Shown here: positions 28,551 to 36,337 of the stretch, in pieces
How positions within the stretch are numbered: position 1 is the first letter of the stretch
Layout: each line of letters starts with the position of its first letter
NCBI GenBank assembly: GCA_036274195.1
Contig: DASUGD010000209.1
Span: 22,793 to 86,792 of the forward strand
Source: JAJKIV01 sp036274195
GTDB lineage: Bacteria > Gemmatimonadota > Gemmatimonadetes > Gemmatimonadales > Gemmatimonadaceae
Length of the DNA stretch: 64,000 nt
Reading direction: 5' to 3'
Notes under the pieces: generated by a model
The model's database searches: none
Told to the model about the DNA's origin: nothing
The model's input: the letters and a program-made list of their open reading frames with translations, nothing else
Translations under genes and position numbers: made by a program

Positions 28551-28811
28551 TCAAACGACAGGGCCGCGCCGCCCGGTGACCGCTCGATAGATCGCCAGGA
28601 CGATGATCGCGCCGATGACGGACATGATCCAGCCGGCCGACTGGCCCGATCCGTACATCCCCAGCGCGCGCCCGATGAACGTGCCAACGAACGCGCCGAC
28701 AATGCCTAACAGGATCGTGACGATGATGCCGCCTGGATCCTTGCCAGGCATGACGAGCTTGGCGAGCGCTCCGACGATGAGTCCGATGATGATGGTCCAG
28801 AGGATCGACAT
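28551..28811 (-). CDS. GlsB/YeaQ/YmgE-family small membrane protein
   Basis: 86 residues, three hydrophobic segments with the family pattern (IIIGLIVGALAKLVMPGKDP, then GIVGAFVGTFIGRALGMY and a last helix). Family members are stress-inducible inner-membrane proteins of unclear biochemical role. ATG at 28811 is preferred over longer in-frame starts because upstream residues do not fit the family. It diverges from the second Ig/LVIVD gene. Confidence 0.85.
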   Translation of the reverse strand: MSILWTIIIGLIVGALAKLVMPGKDPGGIIVTILLGIVGAFVGTFIGRALGMYGSGQSAGWIMSVIGAIIVLAIYRAVTGRRGPVV

Positions 28812-28999
28812 GGTGGCCTCGCACCGCGTAGAAGGGTTGTACGACCGCGAACAGCTCCGACTCGACAGACAGGCCTTACCATCTTCATTGGCGCGGCAGG
28901 CCGGAATAGGCCGTCCGTACATTTCCACCTGCCCTCCGCCATTGACAACGGTGGTCGTCCATCGTTGGATCACGCAACCTCTATGCGGAGACCGTGCCA

Positions 29000-30988
29000 A
29001 TGCTGTCGGTGTTGCTCAGCCTCGCCGTCCAGGTGACTCAGGCCCCGACGGCCCCGCGCCCAGCGCTGACTGTTTCCGTCCGGCCGGCAAATCCCACGGT
29101 CGTCGTCGGTGACTCTATCAGGCTCGCGGGCGAAGTGCGCGATTCCGCGGGCCAACCCGTGCCGAACGCACGGATTCGATGGCTGGGTGGCTCCTTCGAG
29201 GGCGGCGTCGACTCGACGGGACTGGTCAAAGCGGGTGCCGTCGGGACGTTCGTGGCCTACGCCGTAGCGAGCGTCGACGGCAAGCCGGCTCGGCCGACCC
29301 CTGTCCCGGTCCGGATCGTGGCTCAGCCCGCGGCACGAATCGCGCTCAACCACCGCTCGTCCAAGCTCGTGGTGGGTCAGCGGTTGGCCCTGGACGCCGA
29401 GGTGTTTGCCGCCAACGGGGACCGTCGTCGCGATCCCGTCACGTTCACGTCGACGACACCGTCGGTCGCCACCGTTTCGTCCACCGGACGCGTCACCGCC
29501 GTGGCGCCTGGCACCACGACGATCCGCGTGACGGCCGGCAGTGCTCGCGGCGAGGTTCCGGTTCAGGTGGTGGCCAACACGATCCGCCGCGTCGAGATCG
29601 CGGGCGGCGCACCGGAGGCGCGAACGGGGGACGTACTGAAGTTCAAGGCAATCGCCCGCGACGCCGCCGGAAAGGAGATCGCCGGGCTTACTCCCGCGTG
29701 GACGATGGCGCCAGGCAGTGGACTGATCGACAACGACGGCACCTTCGTCGCCAACGAGCCCGGACAGTACACCATCTCGGCCAGCTTCGGCTCGGCGAGT
29801 GGAGACGCGAGCGTCCGCGCCCGAGCTCGCGACGTGCGACGAGTGGCCACGAAAGTCGGCCGTGTGCCACTCGCGAAGCAGCTGACGGCCGAGTTCTGGC
29901 CGCACCCGAACGGGAAGAACGCGTACATGACCACGATCGGCGACCGCCTGTACGCGCTCGACATCTCGGATCCGGCGGCACCGAAGATCACGGACTCACT
30001 CGTGGTGGACGCCCGGGTGATCAACGACGTGATGTCCACGGCCGACGGGAAGTACGCGGTCATGACGCGCGAGAACGCGTCGAGCCGCCGGAACGGCATC
30101 GTGATCCTGTCGCTCGAGGATCCGGCGCACCCGAAGCAGCTCTCCGAATACACGGAGACGGTCTCAGGCGGTGTGCATTCGGCCTATGTCTATACCCAGC
30201 CGAAGTTCGGCACGCACGTCTATCTCACGGACGACGCGACGGGCTCGATGCGGGTCATCGACTTGAACGACCCCAAGAACCCGAAGGAGATCGCGCGATG
30301 GCAGACCGATCGCGCTCCTACGGGCCGGGTGCTGCACGACATCGACGTCCGCGACGGGATGGCGTACCTGTCGTACTGGAACGACGGGCTGGTGATTCTC
30401 GACATCGGCAACGGCAAGTGGGGCGGGTCGCCGAATGGGCCGAAGCTGGTGGGCCAGCTGAAGTATGACCTCGACGACCTCTATCGGATCGTAGAGGCGG
30501 AGGGCGGCCCGGGGTTCATTCGCGGGACGCACACGGCGTGGCGCCACAACAACTACGTGTTCGTGGGCGACGAGGTGTTCAGCGCAACGCCGCAGGGCGT
30601 CACGCTCCCCGGGATGGGCCTGGGCAAGGCGAACGGCCGCCTCCACGTGATCGACGTGAGCGACGTGACGAAGCCCAGGGAGGTGGCGTGGTACGAGCCG
30701 AAGGACGGTGGGACGCACAACGTGTGGGTCGCCGGCGACACGCTGTATCTCGGTGACTATCAGGGCGGCCTGCGGGTGCTCGACATCTCGGGTGAGCTGC
30801 GCGGTGACCTGCTGGCGCAGGATCGCGAGATCGCGCACGTGCACACGGGGGACGCGGACGGGATGCTACCTAACGCGGCGATGGCGTGGGGAGCGTTCTA
30901 CCACAACGGGCTGGTGTGGGTGAACGACGTGTTCTCCGGCTTGTGGGCGATCAGGATCGAGCCCGCGAAGAAGCCAGTCGTTCAGTAG
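29000..30988 (+). CDS. Secreted Ig-like/LVIVD-repeat beta-propeller protein (copy 2)
   Basis: About 662 residues and paralogous along its length to the protein at 7117-9147. Signal peptide MLSVLLSLAVQVTQA; three Ig-like segments (VTFTSTTPSVATVSSTGRVT is the Big2 type); then LVIVD blades (LYALDISDPAAPK, MRVIDLNDPKNPK, LVILDIGNGKWGG, LHVIDVSDVTKPR). GGAG at 28987-28990 fits ATG 29000 better than the GTG at 28994. Here the YVTN partner (31329-32507) is convergent and 340 bp away rather than overlapping. Ligand unknown. Confidence 0.88.
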   Translation: MLSVLLSLAVQVTQAPTAPRPALTVSVRPANPTVVVGDSIRLAGEVRDSAGQPVPNARIRWLGGSFEGGVDSTGLVKAGAVGTFVAYAVASVDGKPARPTPVPVRIVAQPAARIALNHRSSKLVVGQRLALDAEVFAANGDRRRDPVTFTSTTPSVATVSSTGRVTAVAPGTTTIRVTAGSARGEVPVQVVANTIRRVEIAGGAPEARTGDVLKFKAIARDAAGKEIAGLTPAWTMAPGSGLIDNDGTFVANEPGQYTISASFGSASGDASVRARARDVRRVATKVGRVPLAKQLTAEFWPHPNGKNAYMTTIGDRLYALDISDPAAPKITDSLVVDARVINDVMSTADGKYAVMTRENASSRRNGIVILSLEDPAHPKQLSEYTETVSGGVHSAYVYTQPKFGTHVYLTDDATGSMRVIDLNDPKNPKEIARWQTDRAPTGRVLHDIDVRDGMAYLSYWNDGLVILDIGNGKWGGSPNGPKLVGQLKYDLDDLYRIVEAEGGPGFIRGTHTAWRHNNYVFVGDEVFSATPQGVTLPGMGLGKANGRLHVIDVSDVTKPREVAWYEPKDGGTHNVWVAGDTLYLGDYQGGLRVLDISGELRGDLLAQDREIAHVHTGDADGMLPNAAMAWGAFYHNGLVWVNDVFSGLWAIRIEPAKKPVVQ

Positions 30989-31328
30989 CTGCTGGCTGCT
31001 TGCTCCGCGACGCGTCCGGCTCATCGCGCCGCGGGGCACGCCGAGCTCATCGCGCCGCGGGGTACGTTGACATCGTCGCGCTCTGACGGCACCCGGCTCG
31101 ACCCAGCCAGTGCTCGACACCGCGCACCGATCTCGGCTCGGCTCACGCGGCGCGAAGCGCCGCCCGGGCGCGCCTAACAAGCCGGGGTGTGGCGCGCTCG
31201 GCGGGCGCTGCGCGCCCATGCCGCTGGCTCCTTGACGGTCGGTTGCTAGCGCGTTCCGCCGACGAACCCGACGCCCCGCCGACCAGACCGCGATGCTGAC
31301 CGTAGAGCCGTTCAGCAGCCAGCAGCCC
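30989..31328. repeat. Type C intergenic repeat, copy 1
   Basis: No gene is seen in this 340-bp gap. It shares four blocks in the same order with 52955-53330: TCATCGCGCCGCGGGGCACG (31021-31040), a GGCGCGAAGCGCC palindrome followed by GCCTAACAAGCCGG (31144-31185), a GGGCGC/GCGCCC hairpin with CTGGCTCC (31200-31232), and about 70 near-identical bases at 31250-31320. Heptamer arms of the GCTGGCT type flank it (30986-31005 and 31312-31327). Confidence 0.8.
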
Positions 31329-32507
31329 TCAGGGCACCGAAGTCGCGCCACGCCACACCGCGACCCCGGTCGGCTGCAGCGCCAGCGGCATCGAAGCCAC
31401 GACACTCAGGGTCGACAGGTCGATGGCGTCGATCGCGCCAGGGTCCGTGCCCACCGACTCACACGTGACGAACGCGTAGCGCCCGTCGGGCGAGAAGGCG
31501 ATCCCGTGCGGGATCCGCTTGCTCGTCGGAATGCGCTTGGCCTCCGTCCAGGTGCGCGTGTCGAACACGCTCACGCTCTTGTCTTTCTTGTTCGTGACGA
31601 ACACGAGGCGCCCGTCGGGCGACGGTTCCACGTTGTACGCGCCCGCGCCGGTCGGAAGCCGCCGGACCAGCGCGAGCGTCGTCGCGTCGCGGACCTGCAG
31701 CTCGTTCGAGTGGTTGCAGGCGAGATAGAGCAGGGAGTCGTTAGGCGCGACCGACACGTACGTCGTCAGACAGTCCGGGTTCTGCCCCGTCAGCGTGCTG
31801 CTCGCCGCGCCGACCTTGGGCTTCGGCTTTGCCGCCGCCGCCATCATCATCGAGTCCTCACGTGTCTCCATGTTCATGTGCTCGGCGTGCGAGGCAGGCG
31901 TACCGCTGCCCAGCGCGATGCGTGCGCTCACCGAGAATGCGCCGGGGTCGATCGTCAGCAGCTCGTCGGACATCATGCACGCGACGTACACGCGCGTGCC
32001 GGCGTGATTCCACTTCGATCCGTGCGGCATGTCGCACGCGCGGATCTCGGTGAGCGATGCCAGGTCGGGCGTATAGATCACCGACAGCGTGTTCTCGTGC
32101 CCGCGGTCGCCGTGGAAGTCCGAGTTCGGCACGTACGCCCACTCGCCATCCGGCGAGAGCCCGATCGTCGTGGGAAACATGCCGACCTTCACGCGGCCAA
32201 CGAGCGAATCGGATCCCGTGGTGTACTTCCACACCGCGCCATACGGAGTCCCGTGCGCGATGGAGACGTACCAGAACCGCCCATCGGGTGACACCGCCAC
32301 GTTGTGCGGGCCGCTCAGCTCGTTCGCGATGAGCTTGACCGAGACCTCTCGCACCTTGCGCCACCCGTTAGGCCCCACCTCGATTCGCGAAACGACATCG
32401 CCGGATTCGCTCGACACGTACAGCGTATACGGCGTCGACGCTGTCGGCTGCGCCATGGCAGCGGACGTGATCGAGAGCAGAGCGAGGCTGAGCCATCGTG
32501 CACGCAT
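31329..32507 (-). CDS. Secreted YVTN-family beta-propeller protein (copy 2)
   Basis: 392 residues, signal peptide ending AAMAQ. Blades include GPHNVAVSPDGRFWYVSIA, GLSPDGEWAYVPNSDFHG, VEPSPDGRLVFVTNKKDKSV and GIAFSPDGRYAFVTCES. It is the paralogue of 9147-10385. Between blades it carries a His/Met-rich insert (HAEHMNMETREDSMMM) where copy 1 has GGDHAGHGM; metal binding is possible but unproven. It is convergent with the second Ig/LVIVD gene. Three GTTAGGC heptamers lie in or near it, two antisense (31740, 32367). Confidence 0.88.
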   Translation of the reverse strand: MRARWLSLALLSITSAAMAQPTASTPYTLYVSSESGDVVSRIEVGPNGWRKVREVSVKLIANELSGPHNVAVSPDGRFWYVSIAHGTPYGAVWKYTTGSDSLVGRVKVGMFPTTIGLSPDGEWAYVPNSDFHGDRGHENTLSVIYTPDLASLTEIRACDMPHGSKWNHAGTRVYVACMMSDELLTIDPGAFSVSARIALGSGTPASHAEHMNMETREDSMMMAAAAKPKPKVGAASSTLTGQNPDCLTTYVSVAPNDSLLYLACNHSNELQVRDATTLALVRRLPTGAGAYNVEPSPDGRLVFVTNKKDKSVSVFDTRTWTEAKRIPTSKRIPHGIAFSPDGRYAFVTCESVGTDPGAIDAIDLSTLSVVASMPLALQPTGVAVWRGATSVP

Positions 32508-32517
32508 TGAGCTAAAC

Positions 32518-32690
32518 AGGTTACCAGTAATTGGATACTGGACAGGTAATTGGTTGCTGGAATTGGTAATTGGTTACTGGAATTGGTAATTGGTTATTTG
32601 AACCCTCGGGACGCGTCGCTTGGCGCGATGAGCAGCCCGGGGGTCCGATTACCTGTAACCAATTCCAGTAACCAATTACCTGTTCTGTTG
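32518..32690. repeat. Type A composite repeat with GGTAATTGGTTACT arms
   Basis: AT-rich units AGGTTACC, TGGATAC, GGTAATT, GGTTACT, GGAATTGGTAATT run to about 32599. They oppose GATTACC/TGTAACC/AGTAACC units at 32648-32690. The core reads ACCCTCGGGACGCG and CAGCCCGGGGGTC, a diverged version of the core at 4979-5023. It sits between two genes on the minus strand. Confidence 0.8.
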
Positions 32691-32697
32691 CGCCGTT

Positions 32698-34209
32698 TCA
32701 TTGTCCGCGGTCGCTTCGGGTGAACGTGTGTCCGCCCATCTCCACTCGTGACGGGGCGCCGTCGGTCCCCAGGATGAAGGTGAGCAGCTCGCCGCCCTGC
32801 CACCGATTGTCCCAGCGGATGCGGAACGTGTCATACTGCCAATGCTCGAGCGAGCCCTCGAGCGTGCCGACCCTGAGACGCAGACCATCCCCCCCCGCGG
32901 TGACCGTCACGTCGCCGTAGAGCGAGTCGGAGTAGACCCCCGCATAACGCGCGAGCGGGAGGGTCGGCTTCGTCCCCGTTACCCGCTTCGCCTCCTCGGC
33001 CTTCGCCGCGAGCGTGGCCTTCGTCTGGATGTCCCCGTACAGCGTGCGGAGCTCGCGGCTCCAGTCGCGACCCCTGGCAGGCGACGGCCCCCACAGGTCG
33101 AACACCTTGAGCATGAGCGCGTGCCGCGCCTCCACGTGATCCGCGTTCGCGAGCACGTACACGCCGAGGCGTTCGTCCGGAATCAGCCCGATGATGGCCA
33201 CCATGCCGTCGATGCTGCCGGTGTGGAAATCCACCGCGCGCCCATTGTAGTCCTGCTGGAACCAGCCGAGCCCGTAGGTCGTCCAGTGCGGGTGCGTGAG
33301 CCGCGCGGTCGGGTAGAACTCGCCGGCCGGCACCATCGTCTGCGGCTTGAACAGCTCCGTGAACGTCTCCGGCTTGAGGAGTCGGTTGCCATCCACTCGG
33401 CCGCTGTCGAGGATGAATCGCACCCACTTCGACATGTCGGCGACGCTCGACCACACCGAGCCGGCGGATGCGACGCCGTCCACGCTCGCGTTGCGAATGA
33501 CGCGCATCGTGTCGTCGATCCGGTCGTGCGGCGACGCCACGTTAGGCATCGCCCCCGCCTTCGACAGGAGCGGCACCGTTCCCGTCATGTGGAGCGGGGT
33601 GAAGATCCGTGTCCGCACGAACTCTTCCCACGGCATCCCGCTCGCCGCGGCCACCACCTGTCCGGCGGCGGCGTACATGACGTTCTGGTAGATGAAGCTC
33701 GACCTCGGCGAGTATGCGAGGTCGATGTATCGGACGCGCCGCAGGATCTCGGCGGTCGAGTTGTTCGTGCCGTACCAGAGATAGTCGGCGTTCGGCAGGC
33801 CGGCGCGGTGGGTGAGCAGGTCGCGGACCGTGATCTCACGCGTCGCCCACGGGTCCTTGAGCTGGAAGCCCGGGAGGTAGTTGGTGACCGGGTCGTCCCA
33901 GCGAACCTTCCCCTCGTCGACGAGCATGCCGATGGCCGCGGAAGTCATCGCCTTCGTGGTGGACCCGATGGCGAAGAGAGTCGTGGTATCGACGAGGTCC
34001 GGTTTCCCGAGCTCGCGGACGCCGTACCCCTTCGCGAAGACGACACGGCCGTCCTTCACGACCGCGATCGCGAGGCCGACGGCACCCCAGTCCTTCACAG
34101 CCTGGGCGGTGTACGCGTCGAGCTCTCGGACAGGGTCCGCGGCGGGTTTTTGAGCGAGGACGGACGAGGTCAGCGCAAACCAGGCGAATAGTGCGGCTGT
34201 GCGGAGCAT
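32698..34209 (-). CDS. Secreted serine hydrolase, class C beta-lactamase/penicillin-binding-protein fold
   Basis: 503 residues with a signal peptide (ending VLAQ). The beta-lactamase fold motifs are present: nucleophile Ser and Lys in IGSTTKAMTSAA near residue 83, the Tyr motif SSFIYQNVMYAAAGQ near 170, and HTGSIDGMVAIIG near 324 as the third box. The C-terminal part (about 400-503) looks like the DUF3471-type beta domain that follows many of these hydrolases. Likely an esterase or D-aminopeptidase rather than a drug-resistance enzyme, because it lacks class C beta-lactamase specifics. Probably monocistronic. Confidence 0.88.
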   Translation of the reverse strand: MLRTAALFAWFALTSSVLAQKPAADPVRELDAYTAQAVKDWGAVGLAIAVVKDGRVVFAKGYGVRELGKPDLVDTTTLFAIGSTTKAMTSAAIGMLVDEGKVRWDDPVTNYLPGFQLKDPWATREITVRDLLTHRAGLPNADYLWYGTNNSTAEILRRVRYIDLAYSPRSSFIYQNVMYAAAGQVVAAASGMPWEEFVRTRIFTPLHMTGTVPLLSKAGAMPNVASPHDRIDDTMRVIRNASVDGVASAGSVWSSVADMSKWVRFILDSGRVDGNRLLKPETFTELFKPQTMVPAGEFYPTARLTHPHWTTYGLGWFQQDYNGRAVDFHTGSIDGMVAIIGLIPDERLGVYVLANADHVEARHALMLKVFDLWGPSPARGRDWSRELRTLYGDIQTKATLAAKAEEAKRVTGTKPTLPLARYAGVYSDSLYGDVTVTAGGDGLRLRVGTLEGSLEHWQYDTFRIRWDNRWQGGELLTFILGTDGAPSRVEMGGHTFTRSDRGQ

Positions 34210-34289
34210 CCGAAGGTGGGGAAGGGGAAGGCAGCAAGCGGTTCTGCGTCAGTGATGATGGTGGGCGGCAGGGGCGTGTGCCAGACACA

Positions 34290-34331
34290 AAGCTCGGAGG
34301 GCCAGATCGACTGATCTGGCCCTCCGAGCTT
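34290..34331 (-). terminator. Strong intrinsic terminator
   Basis: A 19-bp perfect stem (AAGCTCGGAGGGCCAGATC and its complement at 34313-34331) with loop GACT. On the minus strand it is followed by TTTGTGT. It lies 20 bp past the stop of the 34352-34789 gene and would end that two-gene transcript. Confidence 0.85.
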
Positions 34332-34351
34332 CGCCCTTCGAACACGGCCGT

Positions 34352-34789
34352 CTAGACCGACAACAGCCGATCGAAGAAACTGCGGTACCGCCGCAGCGCG
34401 ACGCGCAGGTCCTCGGTCGATACGTCGCCACCCTGCGCCCACTGCTGCTCGAGTGACGAACGCTCGCGCGCGAAGACCTCCGCGAGACGCTTGATCGCGG
34501 CAGCGACGAGCGAGTCCGCGTTCTCCACCGCCTGGCGCGGCTCGTCCACGAACCCCGCCTGAATGTCAGTCCAGCGCCGCCGGAAGTCCTCCGTCTCGTC
34601 CTTGGCGAACAGCGGCGTCGCGCGATGGTCCGCGTCGGCGTCGTCGGCAGGCCGGGTGGCGTCGGCCACGACGTTTGCGTGTCCCTGCTGCACCTCGCGC
34701 GTCACGTCGCGCTCCACCGGGCGGTCGGTCGCGGCGGCGACGTCCGCCGTCGAGAGTCGCGCATCATCTGGTCGTCGTGGGTCGGTCAT
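34352..34789 (-). CDS. Hypothetical protein, soluble paralogue of the upstream membrane-anchored protein
   Basis: 145 residues, no signal peptide. The C-terminal half (RRRWTDIQAGFVDEPRQAVE, then STEDLRVALRRYRSFFDRLL) matches the protein encoded at 34786-35349 block by block (EQWRSDQARFVDDPKAAVAE, then STEDLRKAMVHYRALFEDLL). The N-terminal half is polar and acidic and probably disordered. ATGA overlap with the upstream gene means coupled translation. Function unknown; the conserved Trp, FVD-P and STEDLR blocks define a helical domain I cannot name. Confidence 0.7.
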   Translation of the reverse strand: MTDPRRPDDARLSTADVAAATDRPVERDVTREVQQGHANVVADATRPADDADADHRATPLFAKDETEDFRRRWTDIQAGFVDEPRQAVENADSLVAAAIKRLAEVFARERSSLEQQWAQGGDVSTEDLRVALRRYRSFFDRLLSV

Positions 34790-35349
34790 CGGTGCACCTC
34801 GCGTGGTTCGGCATCAGCGGTATCGAGCAGGTCTTCGAAGAGCGCGCGGTAATGGACCATGGCCTTGCGGAGGTCCTCGGTGGATGCCTCGCCGCGCCGC
34901 TCGCGAACGGCGATTTCGTGCGCCGCGCGATAGTTCTGCACGACGTGGGGGTGGTCGACGGACACGTCCGCGGCTCGCTGCTCGAAATCGCCGACGGGAT
35001 AGCCACGCACCTGCATGAGGTCCGCGACGAGGTGGTCTGCTTCGGCAACGGCAGCTTTCGGGTCGTCGACGAACCGCGCTTGATCCGAGCGCCATTGCTC
35101 CGCGAACCGCGTGCGATGCTCGGGGCTGAGCGGTTTGAGGTGCAGCTGCTTCACGCGCTGAACGCGATCGTCGAGCTCGCGTTCCACATCTCGCGCGTCG
35201 CCGCGCTCGCGCACGAGGCGTTCGTACTCCGGACCGAACTTCCCGCGAAGCTCGTCGGACCGGCGCTTCTTCGTCAGCACGACGGCGATGATGACTATCG
35301 CCAGCGCGACCAGCACACCGATGACAACTCTGGGGTCGAGTGATTCCAT
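34786..35349 (-). CDS. Hypothetical membrane-anchored protein, paralogue of the downstream soluble protein
   Basis: About 187 residues. One N-terminal transmembrane helix (VVIGVLVALAIVIIAVVLTK) is followed by a charged helical domain with conserved blocks RTRFAEQWRSDQARFVDDP, HLVADLMQVRGYPVGDFEQR and STEDLRKAMVHYRALFEDLL. ATG 35349 sits 9 bases after AGGAGG; the ATG at 35379 precedes that site. It forms an operon with its soluble paralogue. Similar single-helix proteins occur in many soil bacteria without a known function. Confidence 0.75.
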   Translation of the reverse strand: MESLDPRVVIGVLVALAIVIIAVVLTKKRRSDELRGKFGPEYERLVRERGDARDVERELDDRVQRVKQLHLKPLSPEHRTRFAEQWRSDQARFVDDPKAAVAEADHLVADLMQVRGYPVGDFEQRAADVSVDHPHVVQNYRAAHEIAVRERRGEASTEDLRKAMVHYRALFEDLLDTADAEPREVHR

Positions 35350-35443
35350 ACTGCAGTTCCTCCTCTCTGTCAGTCCCACAAGACCGGCCGCTCATTGTTG
35401 TGCGGCTCCGGGGCGCCGGCCGCCCAATCGGTCGCGAGAGGCA

Positions 35444-35480
35444 GGCACCGCCCATCGACAGAAAAGGCATGGGCGGTGCC
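35444..35480. other. Stem-loop upstream of the hypothetical operon
   Basis: GGCACCGCCCAT (35444-35455) and ATGGGCGGTGCC (35469-35480) form a 12-bp perfect stem with a 13-base loop. It would lie in the 5' leader or promoter area of the gene starting at 35349. Role unknown. Confidence 0.5.
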
Positions 35481-35506
35481 ACATCGCGGGGAGAAGCATG
35501 GATGAC

Positions 35507-35546
35507 AAAGCGGCCTCGTCGGATCTGAATCCGACGAGGCCGCTTT
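35507..35546 (-). terminator. Strong intrinsic terminator after the Big2 lipoprotein
   Basis: An 18-bp perfect stem (AAAGCGGCCTCGTCGGAT and its complement at 35529-35546) with loop CTGA. It lies 18 bp past the stop at 35565 on the minus strand, with a short U tract (CTTTGTC). Confidence 0.85.
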
Positions 35547-35564
35547 GACGCCAGCGCGTCAGCG

Positions 35565-35942
35565 CTACTGGTGCGCGACGACCATCGCTTCAACCGCGAC
35601 CGGGATGGGCTGGACCGAAACGAGTCCAACAGGTGTGGACACCGACGCAGAGATCGACGTCCGTCCGAGGCGACGTCCCTCGACACGCCCGTCGGCCGTG
35701 ACTCTCGCCACTGACGTGTCGCTCGACGAATAGTGGATCGTGCGAGCGGGCAGCTTCACGGTCCGACCATCACCACGCGTCGCAATGAGCTTGAGCGGCT
35801 GCGTGGCTCCGACGTTGACGTTCACCTGTTGCGGTCCTTCCAGCGCGACGATCGAATCCGGAGGAACGAGTCGGGCACACGCACTGAGCACCAACGAAAC
35901 GACTCCGATGATCACGTGCTGCGAACGCATGTACATCCTCAA
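35565..35942 (-). CDS. Big2 Ig-like domain lipoprotein
   Basis: 125 residues. The lipoprotein signal ends in LVLSAC. The rest is a single bacterial Ig-like domain: LEGPQQVNVNVGATQPLKL, IHYSSSDTSVARVTADGRVE, then RTSISASVS. It resembles the Ig-like repeats of the two LVIVD proteins but stands alone. The start could be any of three Met codons near 35942-35930. Function unknown; small surface adhesin-like modules of this type are common in this kind of genome. Confidence 0.75.
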   Translation of the reverse strand: MRMYMRSQHVIIGVVSLVLSACARLVPPDSIVALEGPQQVNVNVGATQPLKLIATRGDGRTVKLPARTIHYSSSDTSVARVTADGRVEGRRLGRTSISASVSTPVGLVSVQPIPVAVEAMVVAHQ

Positions 35943-36337
35943 GGCTGGGTCGGCGAGGGCGATTGGCGCGTGGCTTCCTCAGGACGCGCGGCCCCCGCAC
36001 GCGTCACGAACCCGCTTCCCTGCGGGAGCCCGTTGCGCGTGTACGGAATGTTGTGACTCCAACCGATTGGCGCGGTGACTGGTGCCACGCCGGCAACGTG
36101 AGAGGCGGTGTCGTGGCGCCGTATCGTCGGCCGCAGTCGCGGTGCCCGATTCGCCCAGGCCCCGAAGAGGCGAGATTCTCGGCATGGCTTGACATGGCGG
36201 GCGCAGTCGGCAGGATAGAGCTTAACTTCAAATAGCTACAGGCTCAGTCGTGAGGCCGCCGGCCTCCCGGCGACGCTGCCGGGATGAAGGGGGAAACAGA
36301 GGTCGGCCCGAGGCACCCTGTGCGTACGGAGGTCGGC
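35943..36337 (+). promoter_or_regulatory. Intergenic region with a possible sigma-70-like promoter
   Basis: No gene is seen in these 395 bases between divergent genes. TTGACA at 36189-36194 is followed 17 bases later by AGGATA (36212-36217), a possible promoter for the sigma-like/FecR gene. A CCCGGC/GCCGGG stem lies at about 36270-36287 in the leader, and GGAGGTCGGC precedes ATG 36338. The rest shows nothing I can assign. Confidence 0.35.

Noticed and set aside
30989..31328. Integron cassette array or complete attC site
   Set aside because: Only a GCCTAAC half-site is present; no GTTRRRY partner at normal distance, no integrase, and the heptamer occurs all over coding DNA.
32698..34209. Class C beta-lactamase conferring resistance
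   Set aside because: The SxxK, YxN and HTG motifs are shared with esterases and D-aminopeptidases, and the DUF3471-like C-terminal domain is typical of the latter.
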